Positions 53,596-62,053 of a stretch of 64,000 nt of DNA are shown one piece after another; the stretch's first letter is position 1; each line of letters opens with the position of its first letter. Made by a program: the position numbers and the translations under genes. This DNA is from Demequina sp. B12. GTDB taxonomy: Bacteria > Actinomycetota > Actinomycetes > Actinomycetales > Demequinaceae. Under the pieces are notes generated by a model. That model made no database searches and was not told the DNA's origin. It saw only the letters and a program-made list of their open reading frames with translations. The stretch lies in NCBI RefSeq assembly GCF_028823635.1, contig NZ_JAPEHU010000001.1:186001-250000 (forward strand), in the 5' to 3' direction.

Positions 53596-53740
53596 TGTCG
53601 TCAGGTGACAGGGAAGTCACCGAACAAAACGTGGCTCAGGCGATCATCCGGGGACTAGGTCGCCTGAGCCGCCACACTTCCGAGCGTCGGTGCCTCCCGC
53701 CCCTCCCCCCCGAGGCGCCGACGCCGGATCAATTTTCCCC
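53596..53740 (+). ncRNA. Candidate structured RNA (three hairpins, C-rich last loop, T-run)
   Basis: Three successive stems: GGTGAC/GTCACC (53604-53609/53616-53621), the 11-bp GGCTCAGGCGA (53633-53643) with 53660-53670, and a 13-bp stem (53684-53696/53712-53724) with one G-T pair and the 15-nt loop CCGCCCCTCCCCCCC. ATCAATTTTCC follows, resembling a terminator tail. No open frame with coding character covers it. C-rich hairpin loops recall the actinobacterial 6C sRNA class, but only one loop here is C-rich, so identity is not claimed. It could instead be a leader of the VanZ gene 41 bp downstream. Confidence 0.5.
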
Positions 53741-53781
53741 CTCTCTCTTCTCTCTAGTAGCGCGATCTACGCTTGTGCCTC

Positions 53782-54909
53782 ATGGGCCTGTACTACTCGA
53801 GCGCACTCCTGACGGTCTTGGCGACCGCAGCGTTGATTCCGCTCGCTACCCTCCCGGTTTTGGCGCGCACGGTCCGTAAGTACGGCCGGCTCCATGGGTG
53901 GCCATTGTTTGCGGCGGCGGGACTCATCGCATCGGCCGCCGCGCTGGCCGCGTTTACGGTGTTTCCGTTGCCGTCAGAGGATGACCTCCTCTGTAGCGCT
54001 GCGGGGCTGGAGAACTGGCAGACCACGCCACTGCACAGCATCGATGACCTCCGGGCTGCGGCCGATGCGGTGGGCACGAGCGGCCTCGCGGGCACGTTTA
54101 CGTTCTGGCAGTTGGCGGCGAACGTGGCGCTCTTTGTGCCGTTCGCTTTCTTCTTGCATCAGGCTGCCCGGTGGCCGGGTGTTGCGGTGGTGGCGTTGTC
54201 GTTCGCGGTGTCGTGCACGATTGAGCTGTCGCAGGGCACCGGGTTCTTTGGCGTGTATCCGTGCCCGTACCGCAGGTTCGATATTGACGACATCATCACG
54301 AACACGACGGGCGCAATCCTGGGGGTGGTGCTGTCCGCGATTGTGGGCGCGCTCTTCAGGTTCACTCGCCCTGCGCCAACTCCGGATCTGGCGCCGCCGG
54401 GGCGGGTGCGTCGCGCCCTTGCGGTGCTCATTGACCTGACATTGGCGTTGCTGTTGGTGGCGGGCCTGCAGGTGGTGCTGGTGTTGGCCTGGGAGGTCAC
54501 CACGGGCGGTGACGCAGAGCGCATCCCGGAGAACTCGGCGTTGTCGTGGGGCACACGGGTTGCGGTGGCGGTGTGGATGGGGGTGATCGTTCCGGGGTTA
54601 CGCAGGGACCGTGCCACATGGGGACAGGCGGTCATGTACATCACTCCTGCACGGGTGGATGCTCCGGGTGCGGTGCAGGCGGGTTGGTCACTGTGGGTGC
54701 GGGCCGTGGTGCGGTGGTTGCCGTGGGTGCTGTCTCCGGCGGTGGCAGGTCCGTTGATGGTGATGGCGGAGTTTGCGTGCACGGTGGTGCGCCGGGACCG
54801 GCGTTCAGTCTCTGATGTGGCGTCGGGGACGCGCATGAGTTCGGTGCCGGCGATGGAGCAGGCGCGTCGCTACGGTGTGGCTCAGGACCCGGGTAGCCTC
54901 GCTTCATGA
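53782..54909 (+). CDS. VanZ-RDD fusion membrane protein
   Basis: 375 aa from the ATG at 53782 (a TTG at 53773 is also possible). N-terminal VanZ-like half (~1-200): FTFWQLAANVALFVPFAFFL, SCTIELSQGTGFFG and RRFDIDDIITNTTGAILG are family motifs. C-terminal half (~205-345) is RDD-like: RRALAVLIDLTLALLLV, then WGQAVMYITPARVD. At least seven membrane helices. VanZ-like proteins are linked to glycopeptide tolerance in some bacteria, but most have no tested role. TACGCT (53768-53773) ends 8 nt before the ATG. Confidence 0.8.
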   Translation: MGLYYSSALLTVLATAALIPLATLPVLARTVRKYGRLHGWPLFAAAGLIASAAALAAFTVFPLPSEDDLLCSAAGLENWQTTPLHSIDDLRAAADAVGTSGLAGTFTFWQLAANVALFVPFAFFLHQAARWPGVAVVALSFAVSCTIELSQGTGFFGVYPCPYRRFDIDDIITNTTGAILGVVLSAIVGALFRFTRPAPTPDLAPPGRVRRALAVLIDLTLALLLVAGLQVVLVLAWEVTTGGDAERIPENSALSWGTRVAVAVWMGVIVPGLRRDRATWGQAVMYITPARVDAPGAVQAGWSLWVRAVVRWLPWVLSPAVAGPLMVMAEFACTVVRRDRRSVSDVASGTRMSSVPAMEQARRYGVAQDPGSLAS

Positions 54910-55748
54910 CCGCACGTATTGCCATTGTCACGACTGTGGAACTCGCCGAACCGGACATGGATGAGGTGCTGCTGTTGCCGCTCTTGCCGGAGGCGGAGCG
55001 GGTCGCATGGGATGACCCGAACGTGGACTGGTCTGCGTACGAGGTTGCGGTGTTGCGCACCACGTGGAACTACACCGAGCACCTTCCGGAGTTCTTGGCG
55101 TGGGCGGACCGCGTGAGCGCGGTGACCCGCTTGGTGAACCCGTTGTCGGTGCTGACGTGGAACACGGACAAGCGCTACCTGGCGGACCTGGAAGCTCGCG
55201 GACTGCCGGTGGTGCCCACGGTGTTTGTGGCACCGGGGGAGTCGGTTCCGGCCGATGCTCTGCACGGTTCCGTGGTCGTGAAGCCTTCCGTAGGTGCGGG
55301 GTCCGCGGGGGCTGCGCTTTTCCATGACGATGCGGCGGGGGCGTTGGCGCATGCGCAGGCGCTCCACGCTGCGGACAAGACAGTCATGATTCAGCCGTAC
55401 CTGGAGCAGGTCGACACGGTAGGCGAGACGGCCATGGCGTACCTGGGCGGACAGTTTTCGCATGCGGCACGGAAGGCCGCGATCTTGTCGAAGGAGTTGT
55501 CGAACTCGACGGGCCTGTATGCGGATGAGGAGATCTCGGCGTATAGCCCGTCGGTGGCGGAGCGGGAGTTGGCGGACCGTGCGGTCGCGACGTTGACCGG
55601 CGTTGCATATGCGCGGGTCGATTTGCTGCCCACCGACGATGGCCCGGTGATTCTGGAGTTGGAACTCGCGGAACCGAGCCTGTTTTTGCATGTCTCCGAG
55701 GGCGCACCGGAGCGGGCTGCCGCCGCTTTCCGCGCCTTGTTGCCATAG
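54906..55748 (+). CDS. ATP-grasp (RimK-like) ligase
   Basis: 280 aa. N-terminal part MTARIAIVTTVE...LRTTWNYTEHLPEFLAW, then an ATP-grasp fold: VVVKPSVGAGSAGAALF (~122-138), MIQPYLEQVDTVGETAMAYLGG (~162-183) and DDGPVILELELAEPSLFLH (~246-264), where the second E binds Mg. Substrates unknown; related enzymes join an acid to an amine. TAGCCT (54894-54899) ends 6 nt before the ATG, and the gene overlaps the VanZ-RDD stop by 4 bp. Confidence 0.82.
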   Translation: MTARIAIVTTVELAEPDMDEVLLLPLLPEAERVAWDDPNVDWSAYEVAVLRTTWNYTEHLPEFLAWADRVSAVTRLVNPLSVLTWNTDKRYLADLEARGLPVVPTVFVAPGESVPADALHGSVVVKPSVGAGSAGAALFHDDAAGALAHAQALHAADKTVMIQPYLEQVDTVGETAMAYLGGQFSHAARKAAILSKELSNSTGLYADEEISAYSPSVAERELADRAVATLTGVAYARVDLLPTDDGPVILELELAEPSLFLHVSEGAPERAAAAFRALLP

Positions 55749-55751
55749 AAG

Positions 55752-56285
55752 TCACCACCAGTACGTGGGGTACTTGCCGGTTCCGGTGAGCCCGCGCAGG
55801 AGCCCAAAGCCCACCAACACTGTGGCGGCGAGCGCGACGCAGATCACGAAAGAAACGTGGCCGTGAGGTGTCATGGCGCCGATGACGGCGGTGGCGGCTG
55901 CGGGCGAGTGTGAGGTGCGGGCCACCATCATGGCGCCCAGTGCGATCCCACCGGCGAGCGCACCCGCCCACAGAGAGTGACTCAGGGCGCCCACGGCAAC
56001 TCCGACGAGTGCGGAGATGACTTGTCCGCCCACGACGTTGCGGGGTTGCGCGAGGGGAAGGGCTGGGGCTCCCGCGATGAGGGCGACGCTCGCTGCCATG
56101 GGCGGAATGAGCAGCAGGTGTCCGGAGAGTGTTCCGAGTGCGACGAGGGCCGCGAGCGCCCCGGTGGCGGTGGCCGTGGCCCACATGACGGTGGTGGCGG
56201 GGGGCCGTGCGGGGGCTTTGCTGGTGCGGAGTGTGGGCGCGAGGGCGGTCATGGAGAGTCTTTCTGTTGGGGAACAGTCAAACAT
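55752..56285 (-). CDS. HPP-family membrane protein
   Basis: 177 aa from ATG at 56285; an ATG at 56252 (166 aa) is equally possible. Four to five hydrophobic helices with the HPP-type loop LLLIPPMAASVALIAGAPALPLAQPRNVVGGQ and AAATAVIGAMTPHG. HPP proteins are membrane proteins, in some organisms linked to nitrite transport. Two palindromic operators lie directly upstream and are shared with the divergent TetR regulator, the likely repressor. It converges with the ATP-grasp gene, 3 bp apart. Confidence 0.8.
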   Translation of the reverse strand: MFDCSPTERLSMTALAPTLRTSKAPARPPATTVMWATATATGALAALVALGTLSGHLLLIPPMAASVALIAGAPALPLAQPRNVVGGQVISALVGVAVGALSHSLWAGALAGGIALGAMMVARTSHSPAAATAVIGAMTPHGHVSFVICVALAATVLVGFGLLRGLTGTGKYPTYWW

Positions 56286-56289
56286 GCCT

Positions 56290-56339
56290 GAGAACGCTCG
56301 TTCTCGTGTGCTTGAATAGACTAGAGAACGAACGTTCTC
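56290..56339. promoter_or_regulatory. Twin TetR operators
   Basis: GAGAACGCTCGTTCTC (56290-56305) and GAGAACGAACGTTCTC (56324-56339) share the arms GAGAACG/CGTTCTC with a 2-bp centre and are 34 bp apart centre to centre, in the gap between the HPP gene and the divergent TetR gene. Confidence 0.85.
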
Positions 56340-56370
56340 CCGCGCAAGTCACCACCGTCAGGAGCCGGCA

Positions 56371-56913
56371 ATGCCCACAGACCAGGACCGCCTCCTCGAC
56401 GCTGCAGAAAAGCTCTTCTACGAACGCGGCTACCAAGCGGTTGGCATGGACGCCCTCCGCGAAGCCTCCGGGCTACCCCTCAAACGCATCTACGCGCTCT
56501 ACGGAGGCAAAGACGCGATCGCCGTGGCCATGCTGGACCGCCGCGACCTGCGCTGGCGTCACGCACTCGCCGCCCACGCCTCCCACGACCCCGAGCCCGC
56601 GCATCGGCCCCTCGCCATCTTTGACTGGCTAGAGACCTGGCTTGCCACAGACGGGCACCGGGGGTGCGCGTGGATCAACGCCTACGGGGAACTCGGCAGC
56701 ACGTCACCCGCCATCGCAGACGCCGTACGTGAACACAAGGCACGGGTGCGCGAGTACGTCGCGGACATCGTCGAAGCCGCTGGCGGCACTCCGGAAACCG
56801 CCCACTCCATCTCTCTACTCCTGGAAGGCGCCATGGTGACGGCGGGCATCACCGGCGACCCCAGCGCAGCACGCCACGCACGCCACGCCGCGGCCACCTT
56901 GCTCCAGAGCTAG
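56371..56913 (+). CDS. TetR-family repressor, probably of the HPP gene
   Basis: 180 aa. HTH: RLLDAAEKLFYERGYQAVGMDALREASGLPLKRIYALYGGKDAIAVAML (~7-55). The C-terminal part with CAWINAYGELG resembles the TetR_C group of small TetR proteins. AGGAG lies 9 nt before the ATG. The twin operators 32-80 bp upstream indicate autorepression plus control of the divergent HPP gene. Its TAG shares bases with the stop of the convergent gene (CTAG). Confidence 0.9.
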   Translation: MPTDQDRLLDAAEKLFYERGYQAVGMDALREASGLPLKRIYALYGGKDAIAVAMLDRRDLRWRHALAAHASHDPEPAHRPLAIFDWLETWLATDGHRGCAWINAYGELGSTSPAIADAVREHKARVREYVADIVEAAGGTPETAHSISLLLEGAMVTAGITGDPSAARHARHAAATLLQS

Positions 56914-58019
56914 TCGGCCGCGACCGGCTCCGCTCCCGCATAGGGATCCAGCAGGTAGTTCTCGCCGGCGCATCGGGCCACGATCAGATCGCCATCAAAG
57001 GTGCCGCGCCGCACCGCATCCGCCGGACTGCATTCCAGGTTCGGAGTGGCAACCTCAGCCACCTCAAACGAGTCATTGCTCAAGTCGTGGATGAGCCACT
57101 GCTCCTCCTGCGGCTTGCCGGACCCGGCGTGCTCGTACACCCCGTGATAGACGGCTCGCATGCCCTCCACGTCAAACCAGGCCTGTACGCCTTCACCCTC
57201 GGAGAAGCCCTGCCGCACCATGCGAGTGATCCGCGACGAGGCCAGCGAGCTCACAAAGTCCTCGCCGTCACGCCAGAACACGCCCGTCGAGTAGCCGCCC
57301 GCGTCGTACGACTCCCACAGCTCCAAACCATCGGGCTGAGTGGCCAGGTACTCGACGTTGCTGATCCCCTCCTCGGAGTGGTTGGCGGTCGCCACGGCGC
57401 CGCCATCCCAGTTGCGCTCGGCTTCACCTGTCAAGAGGTCCAGCTCGGTCACAAGTGCGGCCGTGGGCCGGCCACCCCGGCGCATCCACGCCACGTTGCT
57501 TTCCGGGTCCCAATGCACCACAGAGAGGCGGTAGTCGTTGCGGAGTTCATCCGTGACCAAGAACAGCTCCCCTGTGGGGCTGACGAGGACCAGCGACTGG
57601 CGTTCAGCGAGCGCCTCCTGACCGTCGCCGTCACCTTCGCGCACCACCGTCAGGTCCCATGAGGAGTCATCCAACTCCCAAATCCACTCGGGAAGCTCGT
57701 ACATGGCGGGGCGTGTCTCAGACGCTTCTATGAGGATCGGCAACTCATAGTCGGTGCCGTGGAGCCACACCGGGCGCCCATCCTCGTCCTCCGCCGCGGC
57801 GGCCTCTGCTGAGGACGTCACGCCAGGGGTGCTGTCGCCACGGTCAATGAACCCGTACTCGCCTAGGAACCAGTACGCGCCATAGGCCGCACCTGCCAGG
57901 ATGACCAAAGCGATGAGCCAGCCCACCGCAAACTTGCCGTCATCCGCACGCATCGCGCGGGCTCTTGTCTCCAACGACCTCCGCCACCACATGCTCCGAG
58001 CGTAAGTCAGCCAAGTCAT
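56910..58019 (-). CDS. Membrane-anchored protein of unknown function
   Basis: 369 aa from ATG at 58019, chosen for GAGGAG 4 nt upstream; the frame opens at 58298 without coding character. A basic N-terminus (WWRRSLETRARAMR) leads to one membrane helix (~30-51, VGWLIALVILAGAAYGAYWFLG). The ~315-residue outside domain is Trp/Asp/Glu-rich with repeated strand-turn patterns, suggesting a beta-propeller-like fold, and has two Cys near the end. No family recognised. Confidence 0.72.
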   Translation of the reverse strand: MTWLTYARSMWWRRSLETRARAMRADDGKFAVGWLIALVILAGAAYGAYWFLGEYGFIDRGDSTPGVTSSAEAAAAEDEDGRPVWLHGTDYELPILIEASETRPAMYELPEWIWELDDSSWDLTVVREGDGDGQEALAERQSLVLVSPTGELFLVTDELRNDYRLSVVHWDPESNVAWMRRGGRPTAALVTELDLLTGEAERNWDGGAVATANHSEEGISNVEYLATQPDGLELWESYDAGGYSTGVFWRDGEDFVSSLASSRITRMVRQGFSEGEGVQAWFDVEGMRAVYHGVYEHAGSGKPQEEQWLIHDLSNDSFEVAEVATPNLECSPADAVRRGTFDGDLIVARCAGENYLLDPYAGAEPVAAD

Positions 58020-58144
58020 CGGCTCCTCACAGCCGCACCGGAAAAGTTCGGGAACTCCTGCCGGCCCCCTCCAACACCACGCAAGCTGGCCCCAGTTTCC
58101 CGCACGCACTTGCATCACAAGCGCGCGATTGCCACAGTGTGACA

Positions 58145-59323
58145 ATGGCCGTGCCTGCCCCCGAGACTCTTGTGACGAATCCGCTGACCGGATTGACCCT
58201 TCCGCAACTACGCGAACGCACCTCCGCCAAGTGGCGCAAGTATGCGGCCGATGTGCTGCCGCTGTGGGTTGCGGAGATGGACGTGGAGGTTGCGGCACCC
58301 ATCCGAGAAGTGCTGGAACGTGCGCTCGCCACGGGCGACCTGGGCTATGCGTCCGGGACTGCGTACACGGAAGCGCTGGCGGGATTTGCGGACCGTCACT
58401 GGGGGTGGAACGTTTCCCCGGGGCAGATGACGACCGTCGCGGATGTCATCACGGGGTACACCGACATCATTTGCTTGCTGACGGAACCTGGCGATCAGGT
58501 CGTGGTGAACCCGCCGGTGTATCCGCCGTTCTTCTCCTATTTGCGCGCTGCCGGACGTCAGCTCACCGATGCTCCTTTGGGCGCCGACTTGCGACTGGAC
58601 TTCGCAGCGCTGGAGTCCGCGTTCGCCTCTGCCACGGAGGGTGGCCGCAGCGCCGCCTACCTGTTGTGCAACCCCCACAACCCTGGCGGTACCACCCACA
58701 CTCGGGAGGAGTTGGAACGGGTCGCCGCGCTGGCGGACCAGTACAACGTTCGGGTCGTGGTGGACGAGATTCACGCGCCGATCGTCTATGCGGGTGAAGA
58801 GTTTGTGCCGTACCTGTCGGTCGCGGGCGGTGAGCGGGGCTTCTCCGTCATGGCGGCGTCGAAGGCCTGGAACCTTGCGGGCATTCCGGCCGCCATTGTC
58901 ATTGGTGGTGCGGCGGTGCAGAACGAGCTCGCACGCTATGGCAACTCTGCCCACCATGGCCCCACGCACTTCGGCACACTCGCGCAAACCGCTGCGTACA
59001 CGCACGGTGACGCGTGGCTGGACAGCTTGTTGCAGGGGCTTGACTCCAACCGCCACTTGGTCGCAACACTGGTGGACGAGCACCTCCCTGGGGCGATCTA
59101 CCATCTGCCGCAGTCCACGTACTTGACGTGGATCGACTGCCGCCCACTGGAGCTGGGATCGGACCCCTCGGCACACTTCTTGGAGCATGCGCGGGTGGCG
59201 TTGAACTCGGGGCCCACGTTCGGTACTGGCGGCGAGGGGCATGTGCGCCTCAACATCGCCACGCATCCGGACATCATCACGGAGGCCGTGCGCCGTATGG
59301 GCGCCTCCACTCACCGCGGATAG
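58145..59323 (+). CDS. MalY/PatB-type PLP-dependent C-S lyase or aminotransferase
   Basis: 392 aa from the ATG at 58145. Fold type I PLP enzyme: LPLWVAEMDVEVAAPI (~35-50), NPPVYPPFF (~117-125), CNPHNPGGT (~172-180), VDEIHAPIVY (~204-213) and the PLP lysine in AASKAWNLAG (~237-246). MalY/PatB members cleave cystathionine or act as aminotransferases; in Actinobacteria they are often methionine-pathway lyases. The frame opens at 57965 but lacks support upstream. Confidence 0.9.
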   Translation: MAVPAPETLVTNPLTGLTLPQLRERTSAKWRKYAADVLPLWVAEMDVEVAAPIREVLERALATGDLGYASGTAYTEALAGFADRHWGWNVSPGQMTTVADVITGYTDIICLLTEPGDQVVVNPPVYPPFFSYLRAAGRQLTDAPLGADLRLDFAALESAFASATEGGRSAAYLLCNPHNPGGTTHTREELERVAALADQYNVRVVVDEIHAPIVYAGEEFVPYLSVAGGERGFSVMAASKAWNLAGIPAAIVIGGAAVQNELARYGNSAHHGPTHFGTLAQTAAYTHGDAWLDSLLQGLDSNRHLVATLVDEHLPGAIYHLPQSTYLTWIDCRPLELGSDPSAHFLEHARVALNSGPTFGTGGEGHVRLNIATHPDIITEAVRRMGASTHRG

Positions 59324-59392
59324 TCGCGTCCCCGCGGGCATGGCGTGACGGGTGCGGGCCGATGCTCGTGGGACCCGTGTAAGAATGCTCGC

Positions 59393-60019
59393 GTGACCAT
59401 GGGGACGGGACTGCGCTTGGTGCGCGCTGGGTTGGCGGCAAGTGTCGCCACGGGCGTAGCGCTGGCTTCTCACGTCCTAGGTGGCGGTCATGCTCCGTCT
59501 CCTGCCGGTGTGGCCGTTCCGTTGGTGTTGTCGTTCGTGGTGTGTGCGCACCTGTCGGGTCACCTGGGTTCCTGGTGGCGTACCGGCGTGGGTGTGGCGG
59601 TGAGCCAAGCGCTGTTTCACACGCTGTTTGTGGTGGGTTCGGGCGACGTAACCGTGGCATCGGGCGCTGGCGCGTCAACTGGTGCCGCGTCGCATGCGCA
59701 TCACATGGCCCCGGCCACGGTGGCGGCCTCCACGTCTGAATCGATCCACGGCGCGCACGGCGGCGGTGTCATGACCCTCGCCCACGTGGTGGCCGTCGTG
59801 GCGACCACGGCCGCGCTTGTACGGCTGGACTGGGCTCTTGGCCGCGCGATGGTGGCGATTGGGGTGCTGTTTGCACCGGTCGTCGCGCTGCTGACCACCA
59901 CCCCGGCGGTCACGTCCGGCGCCCGGCTTGTCGCGGTGCCGCGGACGCCGGTCCGCTTGGTGCAGTCTGTCCGTTCATGGAGTTGGAGCCTCCGCGGCCC
60001 ACCTGTTCTCACGGTGTAA
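59393..60019 (+). CDS. Membrane protein with His-rich outside loop, copper cluster
   Basis: 208 aa from GTG at 59393 (ATG at 59399 is an alternative). Five or six hydrophobic helices. Between helices 3 and 4 lies a Ser/Ala/Gly loop with clustered His (SHAHHMA, SIHGAHGG). TAAGAAT (59380-59386) ends 6 nt before the GTG with no ribosome site. The next genes encode a PCuAC copper chaperone and an exported DyP peroxidase, so a role in copper handling is inferred. No named family recognised. Confidence 0.7.
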   Translation: MTMGTGLRLVRAGLAASVATGVALASHVLGGGHAPSPAGVAVPLVLSFVVCAHLSGHLGSWWRTGVGVAVSQALFHTLFVVGSGDVTVASGAGASTGAASHAHHMAPATVAASTSESIHGAHGGGVMTLAHVVAVVATTAALVRLDWALGRAMVAIGVLFAPVVALLTTTPAVTSGARLVAVPRTPVRLVQSVRSWSWSLRGPPVLTV

Positions 60020-60026
60020 CTCATCC

Positions 60027-60072
60027 CGCTGGCTGCGCCAGCGACTTTCCGCTGCCCTGACGTGGGCAGCGG
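60027..60072 (+). promoter_or_regulatory. Two hairpins in the leader of the copper chaperone gene
   Basis: CGCTGG/CCAGCG (60027-60032/60038-60043) and the perfect 9-bp CCGCTGCCC/GGGCAGCGG (60049-60057/60064-60072) lie between the membrane gene and the PCuAC gene. No T-run follows, so a processing or stability element is more likely than a terminator. Confidence 0.4.
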
Positions 60073-60123
60073 CTTCACCGTTACCCCGGGGCGGATCTGC
60101 CCTGATCACTTTGAGGACTTTTC

Positions 60124-60735
60124 ATGAACGTAGTAACCCCTGTCATGCGTTTCGCCATGGGCGGCCTGGTGGCCGTGACGTTGGCGGCCTGTTCTACCGA
60201 CTCGACTCCTGCGGAGACGAGCGCCACTCCCACGCAGACCAGCCAGGCCGCGGATGCGGCGCACAGTGAGACCGCTGCACATGCCGTGACCGTGACCGAT
60301 GCGTGGGTCAAGACCACGGAGGAAGGCATGACAGCCGCCTTTGGCGAACTGGTCAACAGCACCGATGAGGCCGTGGTGTTGGTCAGTGCGAGCACGCCGG
60401 CGTCCGGCATGGTGGAACTGCACGAGACGTCGATGGACGATGCGGGCGGCATGTCGATGAGCGAAAAGGAGGGCGGATTCACGATTGAGTCAGGTGACTC
60501 ACTTGTGTTGGAGCCGGGTGGCAACCACATCATGCTGATGGACGTCACCACCCCCATCCTCGCCGGCGACACCGTGGCACTCACGCTCACCTTCGAGGAC
60601 GGCACCACCCTCGACATCGAGGCCGCTGCCAAGGACTTCGCAGGCGCCAACGAGGAGTACGTCGAAGACGAAGACTCCATGGATATGGACCACTCCAGCG
60701 ACGGCAGCGACGACCACTCCGGTCACGACCACTGA
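60124..60735 (+). CDS. PCuAC-family periplasmic-type copper chaperone
   Basis: 203 aa lipoprotein: lipobox LAAC (Cys23), Ser/Thr linker, PCuAC domain (~55-155) with the copper motif M...HETSM...GGNHIMLMD (the family's H(M)x10Mx21HxM arrangement), then a tail rich in Asp, Met and His (DSMDMDHSSDGSDD...GHDH). It carries Cu(I) outside the membrane to a copper enzyme. The stop is 1 bp from the DyP peroxidase ATG. Confidence 0.88.
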   Translation: MNVVTPVMRFAMGGLVAVTLAACSTDSTPAETSATPTQTSQAADAAHSETAAHAVTVTDAWVKTTEEGMTAAFGELVNSTDEAVVLVSASTPASGMVELHETSMDDAGGMSMSEKEGGFTIESGDSLVLEPGGNHIMLMDVTTPILAGDTVALTLTFEDGTTLDIEAAAKDFAGANEEYVEDEDSMDMDHSSDGSDDHSGHDH

Positions 60736-60736
60736 C

Positions 60737-61984
60737 ATGACTGACTCCCAGCCTCACTCGGGTGCCGGGACCTCCCGGCGGCGGCTCCTCCTTGGAGGGG
60801 CCGCCGCCGGCGTCGGCATGGCTGCGGGGGTGGGCGCGGATCGCCTTGCCCTTGCCGCCACGTCCCCCGCTCAACCCGACCCCGTCACCGCTGAAGCCAC
60901 CCCGGACACCACCGGACTCAACGGCGCGCAGACCGTACCCTTCCACGGCCGCCACCAAGCGGGCATCGCCACCCCCATTGCGGCCTACGCCGCCTACGTA
61001 GCCCTCGACCTTCATGACGACGTGGACCGCGACGGTCTCCGTCGCCTCATGCGTATCCTCACCGACGACGCCCGCCGGCTCAGCGCCGGGCAAGCGGCCC
61101 TCGCGGACACCGAACCGGAACTGGCCGAAGTGACGGCGGGACTCACCGTGACCTTCGGATTCGGTCCCGGGTTCGTCACCCGCGCGGGCGGCCCCATGCC
61201 CTCTTGGCTGGCACCGCTACCCGCCTTCGAGATCGACGCACTCGACCCTGCCTGGAGCGACGGCGATCTGCTGATGATCGTGTCCGCCGACGACCAGGTC
61301 ACTGTCGCCCACGCGGTGCGCATGCTGATGAAAGACAGCCGCAGCTTCACCACCCCGCGGTGGCGTCAGGATGGCTTCCGCCGCGCCTACGGCTCAGAGG
61401 TATCCGGCACCACTATGCGGAACCTGTTCGGCCAAGTGGATGGCACCACCAACCCCGAGCCAGGGACCGCGGACTTCGACTCGGTGGTGTGGAGTGACGA
61501 TGGCTGGCTCGCCGGCGGCACCTCCCTGGCATTGCGCCGCATCCGCATGAACCTCGACACCTGGGACGAGGTGGACCCCACAGGCCGCTCATTCTCCGTA
61601 GGACGCCGCATTTCCGATGGCGCACCCCTCACCGGAAACAAGGAAGGAGACCTGCCGGACTTCGACGCGAAGACACCAGCCGGCCGCACCGTCATCTCAC
61701 CCGTGTCCCACATCGCCCGCTCCCGCCCCGAGCAGCCGCACGAGGTCATCTTTAGGCGCGGCTACAACTATGACCTGCCGCCCGACGGCGACGGCGTCTC
61801 CGAATCCGGACTGATCTTCGCGTCGTTCCAAGCAGACGTCACCCGCCAGTTCCTCCCCATCCAGCAACGCCTCGCCGACGCGGACCTCCTCAACACCTGG
61901 ACCACCCCCATCGGTTCCGCAGTGTTCGCTATCCCTCCCGGCTGCGACGAAGGCGGCTATATAGGCCAAACCCTGCTGGGGTAA
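60737..61984 (+). CDS. Tat-exported DyP-type haem peroxidase
   Basis: 415 aa. Twin-arginine signal SRRRLLLGGAAAGVGMAAG (~12-30), then the DyP fold: GFGPGFVTRAG (~137-147), the catalytic GxxDG motif in LFGQVDGTT (~231-239), the proximal haem His in SPVSHIARS, and IFASFQADVTRQFLPIQQRL near the end. It follows the PCuAC gene with a 1-bp gap. In Streptomyces a DyP peroxidase (DtpA) and a PCuAC-type chaperone cooperate in maturing a copper oxidase; the pairing here suggests a similar route. Confidence 0.92.
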   Translation: MTDSQPHSGAGTSRRRLLLGGAAAGVGMAAGVGADRLALAATSPAQPDPVTAEATPDTTGLNGAQTVPFHGRHQAGIATPIAAYAAYVALDLHDDVDRDGLRRLMRILTDDARRLSAGQAALADTEPELAEVTAGLTVTFGFGPGFVTRAGGPMPSWLAPLPAFEIDALDPAWSDGDLLMIVSADDQVTVAHAVRMLMKDSRSFTTPRWRQDGFRRAYGSEVSGTTMRNLFGQVDGTTNPEPGTADFDSVVWSDDGWLAGGTSLALRRIRMNLDTWDEVDPTGRSFSVGRRISDGAPLTGNKEGDLPDFDAKTPAGRTVISPVSHIARSRPEQPHEVIFRRGYNYDLPPDGDGVSESGLIFASFQADVTRQFLPIQQRLADADLLNTWTTPIGSAVFAIPPGCDEGGYIGQTLLG

Positions 61985-62053
61985 CGAAACCGCAATCCGC
62001 GGCCACGCCGGAGGGCGGCACGTGAACGTGCACAGTCCGGCTAACGTGGAGAT

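Noticed and set aside
58020-58298. N-terminal extension of the 56910 gene
   Set aside because: It overlaps the MalY-type gene on the other strand and lacks a plausible signal; GAGGAG marks the ATG at 58019.
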